A stretch of 64,000 nucleotides of DNA from Pseudomonadota bacterium (GTDB taxonomy: Bacteria; Pseudomonadota; Alphaproteobacteria; Rhizobiales; Xanthobacteraceae), in NCBI GenBank assembly GCA_003576765.1, contig QEVP01000023.1, forward strand, positions 1-64,000, written 5' to 3'. Each line of letters starts with the position of its first letter. Within the stretch, counting starts at the first letter, position 1. The notes beneath the pieces are model-generated. The model ran no database searches and was not told the DNA's origin. It saw only the letters and a list, made by a program, of their open reading frames with translations. A program made the position numbers and the translations under genes. Below, piece after piece: positions 58,531 through 64,000 of the stretch.

Positions 58531-59646
58531 ATGACCGCCGTCGAGTTTCAATCGGTCTCGAAGCGCTATAGTGCCGAAACCCCGCTCGCCGTTGCGAACC
58601 TCAACCTGCTGTGCCGCGAGGGCGAACTGCTGGCGCTGCTCGGCCCCTCCGGCTGCGGCAAAAGCTCGACGCTCAAGATGGCGGCCGGCCTCGAGGACCT
58701 GACCGAGGGCGAAATCCTGTTCGGCGGACGGCCGGTGTCGGCGCTGTCGGCGGGCCGGCGCAACATCGCGATGGTGTTCGAGGACTATTGTCTCTACCCC
58801 AACCTCACCATCGAAGACAACATCGCCTTTCCGCTGTCGGTGCGCGGGGTTGACAAGAACGAGCGCCGCCAGCGCGTCGGCGACGTCCTCGCCATGCTGG
58901 GTCTGCACGACATCGCCAAGCGCAAGGTGACCGATCTGTCCGGCGGCGCCCAGCAGCGCGTCGCCATCGGTCGCGCAATGGTGCGCGATCCCGACCTCAT
59001 CCTGTTTGACGAGCCGCTGTCGCATCTCGACGGCGACCAGCGCATCCACTTGCGCGCCGAGATTTCGCGGCTGCAGAAAACGCGCGGCATCACCTCGATT
59101 CTGGTCACCCACGATCAGAACGAGGCAACGGCAATGGCCGACCGCATCGCCATCATGAAAGGCGGCGTGCTGCAGCAGGTCGATACGCCGGCGCGGCTCT
59201 ATGCCCGGCCCGCCAACACGTTTGTCGCGAATTTCATCGGCGAGCCGCCGATGAACCTGTTTCCCGGCGAGATCGGCGACGATGCCGGTCGCATCACGAT
59301 CCCCATGCTCGGCGAGGACATCGTCATCGGCGACGAGCGGCGGCATGCGTTTGCGGCGCGGCGGCACTCCGGCCTGACGCTGGGGCTGCGGCCGGAGCAT
59401 CTGATCGTCGAAGCCGCCGGCGACGGCGCCGAGCGGCAGGCCAACGCCGTCGTCACCTATCGCGAGCCGCGCGGCGACGCCGATTCGCTGGTGCTGCGGA
59501 TCCTGCGCGATACCTCCACCATGGTCGCCGAGCTGGCCGGGCCGTGCACATTCCGCACCGGCGACAAGGTGCGCCTGCGGGTACCGGCTGCCAACACCAA
59601 TCTGTTCGACAGCGAGAGCGGCGTGAATCTGGAGTTCGACACATGA
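58531..59646 (+). CDS. ABC importer ATP-binding protein 1 (UgpC/MalK-like)
   Basis: A 371-residue ATPase with a C-terminal TOBE regulatory domain, of the carbohydrate-type importer class. Walker A is GPSGCGKSSTLK, signature LSGGAQQRVAIGRA, Walker B LILFDEPLSHLD and H-loop VTHDQNEA. The Q-loop Gln is replaced by Glu (VFEDYCLYP). Its stop overlaps the next ATPase start by 4 nt, so the two are made as a pair and probably form a heterodimer. Confidence 0.9.
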   Translation: MTAVEFQSVSKRYSAETPLAVANLNLLCREGELLALLGPSGCGKSSTLKMAAGLEDLTEGEILFGGRPVSALSAGRRNIAMVFEDYCLYPNLTIEDNIAFPLSVRGVDKNERRQRVGDVLAMLGLHDIAKRKVTDLSGGAQQRVAIGRAMVRDPDLILFDEPLSHLDGDQRIHLRAEISRLQKTRGITSILVTHDQNEATAMADRIAIMKGGVLQQVDTPARLYARPANTFVANFIGEPPMNLFPGEIGDDAGRITIPMLGEDIVIGDERRHAFAARRHSGLTLGLRPEHLIVEAAGDGAERQANAVVTYREPRGDADSLVLRILRDTSTMVAELAGPCTFRTGDKVRLRVPAANTNLFDSESGVNLEFDT

Positions 59647-60782
59647 CGGCTCCGCTCAAATCCTGCAAAACCGCCGCCGACGGCCTTCAGTTGCTGAACG
59701 TCAGCAAGACATTCGACCAGACCGAAGTGCTGCACGACATCGACCTGACGGTGGCGCCGGGCGAGGTTCTGGCGCTGGTCGGACCATCCGGCGCCGGCAA
59801 GACCACGCTGTGCCGCATCATTGCCGGTCTTGAAACTCCGAGCAGCGGCCAGTGCTACATGAACGGCACGGATATGACCGCCATGCCGCCCGGCGATCGC
59901 CGTGTGGCGATGATGTTCGAGTCCTATGCGCTCTATCCGCATCTTTCGGTCGGCGACAATGTGCGTTCGCCGCTGCTGGCCCGGGCCAAGGGCGGCCTGC
60001 CGCCAACCGCCGGCCAGCACATCGAGCAGCTTCTCGCGGTGCTCGAGATCGCCCATCTCTCCGACCGCCTGCCGTCGGAACTGTCCGGCGGACAGAAACA
60101 GCGCACCGCACTGGCGCGCGCGCTGATCCAGAACCCCAACGCGCTGCTGCTGGACGAGCCGATCTCACACCTCGACGCGAAACTGCGCCACAAGCTCCGC
60201 GGCGAAATTCGCCAGATACTGAACGCGCGGCCGCATCCGACGATCTGGTCCACGCCGGACGGGCTCGAAGGGCTGTCGGTCGGCGACCGCATCGCCGTGC
60301 TGATCGCCGGCCGCATCGAGCAGATCGGCACGCCGGAAGACATCTGGCTGCGGCCCGCCAGCGTCAAGGTGGCAAGGCTGTTCGGCGATCCGCCCATGAA
60401 CATCTTGCCGGGCGAACTGCAAGACGGACAGGGCCGGATCGACTTCCACTGCCGGAGCATGACGATGACGCTGCCGCCCGCTCTTGCGGCAAGCGCGAAG
60501 GCGATCAAGGGACGCGCCGCCTTTCTCGGGCTGCGCCCGAACGGCCTGACGCTGCACCGCGGCGACGATCAATCCGCCATCGCCACCACGGTCTACTCGA
60601 TCGAGTCGTTCGGCAAATACGCCATCGTCACGCTGATCACGCCACCCGGCGATCTCATCAAGCTCAAGACTGCCGACGTGCAGGATCTCAAGCTCGGCGA
60701 CGATGTCGGCGTGCGCTACGCGTCGGATCAGCTTCTTCTCTTCGACGGGACGACCGGGCGCGCCGCATACGTCTATTCGTGA
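59643..60782 (+). CDS. ABC importer ATP-binding protein 2 (UgpC/MalK-like, altered H-loop)
   Basis: A 379-residue ATPase with a TOBE domain. Walker A is GPSGAGKTTLCR, signature LSGGQKQRTALARA, Walker B LLLDEPISHLD. The Q-loop reads MFESYALYP, again Gln to Glu. The H-loop position, normally THD, reads WSTPDGLEGLS, so the switch His is a Pro. This predicts a weakened site contributed by this subunit and asymmetric ATP hydrolysis in the pair. The start at 59643 overlaps the stop of ATPase 1. Confidence 0.9.
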   Translation: MTAPLKSCKTAADGLQLLNVSKTFDQTEVLHDIDLTVAPGEVLALVGPSGAGKTTLCRIIAGLETPSSGQCYMNGTDMTAMPPGDRRVAMMFESYALYPHLSVGDNVRSPLLARAKGGLPPTAGQHIEQLLAVLEIAHLSDRLPSELSGGQKQRTALARALIQNPNALLLDEPISHLDAKLRHKLRGEIRQILNARPHPTIWSTPDGLEGLSVGDRIAVLIAGRIEQIGTPEDIWLRPASVKVARLFGDPPMNILPGELQDGQGRIDFHCRSMTMTLPPALAASAKAIKGRAAFLGLRPNGLTLHRGDDQSAIATTVYSIESFGKYAIVTLITPPGDLIKLKTADVQDLKLGDDVGVRYASDQLLLFDGTTGRAAYVYS

Positions 60783-60783
60783 A

Positions 60784-60919
60784 GCATCATGGGCAGCAGG
60801 CGGAGGCAGTTCGGTTCATGACATTTCTTGTCGCCCAGGAGCAGTTGCAGCAACCGCGCGCCATCCCGGCGCAAGGTAGGCACGCAGCCCCTGGGCACGA
60901 CGGCTGGAGCACATGGTGA
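60784..60919 (+). pseudogene. Possible 3' remnant of an ABC solute-binding protein gene
   Basis: The 130-nt gap between ATPase 2 and permease 1 carries an open frame reading KHHGQQAEAVRFMTFLVAQE and then LQQPRAIPAQGRHAA. The pattern matches the C-terminal helix and IPA end of extracellular solute-binding proteins of sugar-type importers. No start or upstream part exists. The importer has no other binding-protein gene in the window. The match is by eye only. Confidence 0.45.
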
Positions 60920-61827
60920 CCATAATCGCGACAACAACCGGTCAGGCGACACGCAGAAACAGCGCTGCGCTCTATCCCTATCTTCTCATCGCGCCGACGA
61001 TGATCACGCTGGTGCTGGTCTCGCTGGTGCCGTTCATTTACGCAGTCTATCTCAGCTTTCATCAAGCCAAGTACGGCCGCGTCACCGACTTCATCTGGTT
61101 CGACAACTATGTGACGCTGCTGACCAGCGGCACGTTCTGGAACTCGATGTACGTCGCCGGCGTGTTCGTGCTGATCGCAGTGCCGGTAGAGTTCATGCTG
61201 GGCATGGCCGGCGCGCTCGTGCTCAACAAGGGCGTGTGGGGACGCTCCATCCTCGTACCGCTCTTGTTCATTCCGACGATGATGGCGCCGATCGTGGTCG
61301 GGCTCTTGTGGAAGATCATGCTGGCCGGCTCGTGGGGCGTATTGTCCTACAACATCATCGAGCGCTTCGACCTCGTGTCGGGGACCTCGATCTTCGCCTC
61401 GGAGAGATACGCGCTGCTCGCCCTGGTCTTCATCGATATCTGGCAGTGGACGCCGTTCATGATGCTGGCGTTCTTTGCCGGGCTGCAGGCGCTGCCGCAG
61501 GGCCCCTATCGTGCCGCCGCAGTGGACGGCGCGAGCCAGATGCAGATTTTTGCGCGGCTGACGCTGCCGTTGATGGCACCGCTGTTGTTCGTCATCGGCC
61601 TGCTACGCTTCATCGACGCTTTCAAGATCTTCGATACCATCTTCATTCTGACCAAGGGCGGCCCGGGCACCACCACCGAGTCGCCGAGCCTGCTCGCCTA
61701 CAAGATGACCTTTGAGTTCTGGAATATCGGGGAAGCTTCGGCGCTGGCGGTGTTCGTGTGGATCATCTTCTTCGCCGTCTGCACCGTTTTCTATCACATC
61801 GCCAAAAAGAAACTGAACGCCTTCTGA
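60913..61827 (+). CDS. ABC importer permease 1 (MalF/UgpA-like)
   Basis: A 304-residue inner-membrane permease with six helices. The EAA coupling loop reads AAAVDGASQMQIFARLTLPLM. LYPYLLIAPTMITLVLVSLVPFIYAVYLSF is the typical first helix, and FILTKGGPGTTTESPSLLAY follows the EAA loop as in UgpA types. It is followed closely by permease 2, forming the membrane part of the importer with the two ATPases. Confidence 0.92.
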   Translation: MVTIIATTTGQATRRNSAALYPYLLIAPTMITLVLVSLVPFIYAVYLSFHQAKYGRVTDFIWFDNYVTLLTSGTFWNSMYVAGVFVLIAVPVEFMLGMAGALVLNKGVWGRSILVPLLFIPTMMAPIVVGLLWKIMLAGSWGVLSYNIIERFDLVSGTSIFASERYALLALVFIDIWQWTPFMMLAFFAGLQALPQGPYRAAAVDGASQMQIFARLTLPLMAPLLFVIGLLRFIDAFKIFDTIFILTKGGPGTTTESPSLLAYKMTFEFWNIGEASALAVFVWIIFFAVCTVFYHIAKKKLNAF

Positions 61828-61836
61828 GGAATCGTC

Positions 61837-62661
61837 ATGGAGCAGAAGTCATCGATCGGCCTTGGCCTGCGTACCGCCGCGGCGGTGATCTGCGCGCTGA
61901 TCGTGCTGTTTCCCGTCCTGTGGATGGTGGCGATGGTGTTCAAGCCGGCCGACGTGATGTTCGCACGGCCGACGGTGTTCTTCTACACGCCGACGCTTGC
62001 CAACTTCGCCTATGTAATCGAACAGGGATTCGTCAATAATCTCATCACATCGCTGGCACTCGGGATCTTCTCGACCATTCTGGTGGTGATCATCGGCACG
62101 CCGGCCGCCTACTCCTTTGCCCGCTTCGAACTCAAGGCGAAGGAAGACCTGTTCCTGTTCATTCTCGCCAGCCGCATGGCGCCGCCTGTGTGCCTGGTGA
62201 TTCCGTTCTACCTGATCTACGCGAAGGTCGGGCTGCTCGATACGTTCGTCGGCCTCAGCCTTGCCTACATGACGTTCAACCTGTCGTTCTACGTCTGGGT
62301 GCTGCGCAGCTTCTGCCGGGATCTGCCGGTCGAACTGGAAGAGGCGGCGATCCTCGAGGGCTGGTCCAAGGCCCAGGTGTTCCGCCGCATCGTGTTTCCG
62401 CTGCTGCGCAACGGCATCGTTGCCACCTCGGTGCTGTGCTTCATCTTCGCCTGGAACGAATTCCTGTTCGCTTTCATGCTCGGCGGCGACAGCGTCCAGC
62501 CGCTGCCGGTCGCAATCCCCAAGCTGATCACCGCGCAGGGCGTGCGCTGGGGCGAGGTTGCGGTCGTCGGCGTGGTGTCGTTGATACCGGTGCTCGCGGT
62601 GGTCGTGTTGCTGCAGCGGCATATCGTGCGCGGCCTGACCATGGGCGCCGTCAAGGGATAA
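61837..62661 (+). CDS. ABC importer permease 2 (MalG/UgpE-like)
   Basis: A 274-residue inner-membrane permease with six helices. It has FPVLWMVAMVFKPADVMF near the start, SYSFARFELKAKEDLFLFILASRM-like helix 3, and an EAA loop reading EEAAILEGWSKAQVFRRIVFPLL. The FAWNEFLFAFMLGGD segment before the last helix is characteristic. It lies 9 nt after permease 1 and 13 nt before the amidase gene. Confidence 0.92.
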   Translation: MEQKSSIGLGLRTAAAVICALIVLFPVLWMVAMVFKPADVMFARPTVFFYTPTLANFAYVIEQGFVNNLITSLALGIFSTILVVIIGTPAAYSFARFELKAKEDLFLFILASRMAPPVCLVIPFYLIYAKVGLLDTFVGLSLAYMTFNLSFYVWVLRSFCRDLPVELEEAAILEGWSKAQVFRRIVFPLLRNGIVATSVLCFIFAWNEFLFAFMLGGDSVQPLPVAIPKLITAQGVRWGEVAVVGVVSLIPVLAVVVLLQRHIVRGLTMGAVKG

Positions 62662-62674
62662 GGAAACGCTCGAC

Positions 62675-63658
62675 GTGGCCGATCATACGCTTGAAGCTTC
62701 GCCCCGCACCGTCCGCTGGGGTTACTGGGACGGCAGTCTTCCGCCGGTGCTGAACGTCGCCTCCGGCGACCGGATCGTGATCGATACGCTGTCCGGCGAG
62801 CCGCCCGATCTGCCCGACCCTGCGCTCGGCTTCACCGTTCTCGACAACCACCGTGCGGTGCTTCAAGGCAACGTTGGCGGCCCGGGACCGCATCTCCTCA
62901 CCGGTCCGGTCGCGGTCGAAGGCGCCGAGCCCGGCGACGTTCTCGAAGTCGAGATCGAGGCCATCGATTACCTGCAGGACTGGGGCTGGAACCTGCAGCT
63001 TCCGCTGCACGGCACCCTGCCTGAGGATTTTCCCGATACGCGGCGGCTCCATGTCCCGATCGATGCCGCCACCGGGACGACGGTGATGCCATGGGGCCAG
63101 CGGCTGAAGCTCTCGCCGTTCTTCGGCAATATCGGCGTCGCGCCGCCGCTCGCCCACGGGCGACTGTCCTCGGTCGAGCCGCGTGCCTTCGGCGGCAACA
63201 TGGACAACAAGGAGCTTGGGGCCGGCAGCCGCATCTACTTTCCGGTGTTCGTGCCGGGCGCGCTGTTTTCGGTCGGCGATGGCCACGCCTTGCAGGGTGA
63301 CGGCGAAGTCTGCCTGACCGCGATCGAAACCGCGCTGCGCGGTACATTCCGATTGACGCTGCACAAAGACCGCTCCCTGACCCTGCCGCGTGCCGAGACC
63401 GCCAGCGACTGGATCACCATGGGATTCGATACCAGCCTCGACAACGCCGCCAAGCATGCGCTGCGGCAGATGATCGTCCTGATCGAGGAGTTGAGCGGGC
63501 TGTCGCGACAGGATGCCTACACGCTGTGCTCGATCGCCGCCGATCTGCGCATCACCCAGACCGTGGATCGCGAGAAGGGCGTCCACTGCGTACTGGCCAA
63601 GAGCAGGCTGCCGCAGCGCGCGGCAGGCCGGCGCATGGGTGAGGTTTCCGGCGGCTGA
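62675..63658 (+). CDS. Acetamidase/formamidase family protein
   Basis: A 327-residue amidohydrolase of the FmdA/AmdA family that releases ammonia from formamide or short amides. It has the beta-rich core with GDRIVIDTLSG, FTVLDNHRAVLQGNVGGPGPHLLTGPV and EPGDVLEVEI. GNMDNKELGAGSRIYFPVFVPGALFSVGDGHALQGDGEV is the family signature. It starts with GTG at 62675 after GGA. Its place beside importer and aldehyde dehydrogenase genes points to amide breakdown. Confidence 0.9.
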   Translation: MADHTLEASPRTVRWGYWDGSLPPVLNVASGDRIVIDTLSGEPPDLPDPALGFTVLDNHRAVLQGNVGGPGPHLLTGPVAVEGAEPGDVLEVEIEAIDYLQDWGWNLQLPLHGTLPEDFPDTRRLHVPIDAATGTTVMPWGQRLKLSPFFGNIGVAPPLAHGRLSSVEPRAFGGNMDNKELGAGSRIYFPVFVPGALFSVGDGHALQGDGEVCLTAIETALRGTFRLTLHKDRSLTLPRAETASDWITMGFDTSLDNAAKHALRQMIVLIEELSGLSRQDAYTLCSIAADLRITQTVDREKGVHCVLAKSRLPQRAAGRRMGEVSGG

Positions 63659-63694
63659 TTTCAGCAGCAACGCCGTATCGCACGAGGGAGAGAC

Positions 63695-64000
63695 ATGGAC
63701 CCAAGATCATACGAGATCATCGACGGCGTTAAAGTTTACAAGCTGTTCATCGACGGCGAGTGGATCGCCTCGTCGCGCAACGCACTGGCCGACAGCATCA
63801 ACCCGGCAACGGGCAAGGTCTTCGCCCGCACCCATCAGGCCGGCGCCGAGGAAGTGGTGCGCGCCATCGACGCCGCCGAAGCCGCCAACGCGACCTGGGG
63901 GAACAGCACCGCCAGCGAGCGCGAAAAAGCGCTGCTGCGCGCCTGCGACGTCGTGACCGCCCGCACCGCCGAAATCCGCGACATGCTGATCGACGAATGC
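63695..64000 (+). CDS. Aldehyde dehydrogenase (5' part, cut by window end)
   Basis: The first 102 codons of an NAD(P)-dependent aldehyde dehydrogenase. The N-terminal stretch FIDGEWIASSRNALADSINPATGKVFART and the following AEEVVRAIDAAEAAN are typical. Catalytic Cys and Glu lie beyond the window. A GAGGGAGAG ribosome site precedes the ATG at 63695. It probably oxidises an aldehyde or semialdehyde made earlier in the pathway. Confidence 0.88.
   Translation, partial: MDPRSYEIIDGVKVYKLFIDGEWIASSRNALADSINPATGKVFARTHQAGAEEVVRAIDAAEAANATWGNSTASEREKALLRACDVVTARTAEIRDMLIDEC

Overview
The window is GC-rich chromosomal DNA from an alphaproteobacterium. It most likely belongs to Hyphomicrobiales near the Bradyrhizobium/Rhodopseudomonas/Pseudolabrys group. 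The grounds are the gene complement (a DUF4239 protein, extensin-like and DUF4403 proteins, a UPF0301 protein, a Bfr/Bfd pair with an Irr-type box) and dispersed palindromic repeats of the GGCCGGG...CCCGGCCATCCACGTC kind, which I recall from that group. No species is claimed.

Region 1 (1-16960) is cell wall and division. A minus-strand dcw cluster runs rsmH-ftsL-ftsI-murE-murF-mraY-murD-ftsW-murG-murC-murB, with many 1-4 nt overlaps. It is punctuated by palindromic repeats at the ftsI/murE, mraY/murD and murD/ftsW junctions. The mraY/murD copy has a small GIY-YIG nuclease gene between perfect 36-bp inverted repeats. Upstream of rsmH, where mraZ is normally found, there is instead a gap holding two related long hairpins. 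A divergent peptidoglycan amidase gene and the RNase P RNA follow.

Region 2 (17039-24273) holds envelope and transport genes: an ABC exporter, an extensin-like lipoprotein, a 32-residue membrane peptide, a DUF4403 protein, an orphan amino-acid-type binding protein and a lytic transglycosylase. Region 3 (24288-29190) is a thiamine operon, thiO-thiS-thiG-thiE-thiC, under a TPP riboswitch. Region 4 (29211-40892) is mixed housekeeping: bfr/bfd iron storage, two paralogous small secreted proteins, a MltB-type transglycosylase, a YqhA-type membrane protein, tam, an unrecognised 505-residue membrane/coiled-coil protein, ettA, a DsbD-alpha-like protein, yqgE and a TDT-family transporter.

Region 5 (41127-46167) is a branched-chain-amino-acid-type ABC transporter operon with intact permeases and ATPases but a frameshifted binding-protein gene, followed by an AllA-like gene. 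Region 6 (46277-64000) is the most unusual part. Two divergent gene sets leave a 0.55-kb intergenic region carrying AT-rich ATTAGTAT/ATACTAAT sites. Leftward are a two-subunit CoA-transferase, an LLM-class flavin oxidoreductase, an M20 deacylase, a three-gene molybdenum hydroxylase (its small subunit fused to a CoxG domain) and cofE-cofD for coenzyme F420. Rightward are a zinc alcohol dehydrogenase, an ABC importer whose binding-protein gene appears reduced to a 3' remnant, a formamidase/acetamidase and an aldehyde dehydrogenase cut by the window edge. Together these suggest a catabolic pathway, perhaps for an N-heterocycle or amide, possibly with an F420-dependent step. The substrate is not known.
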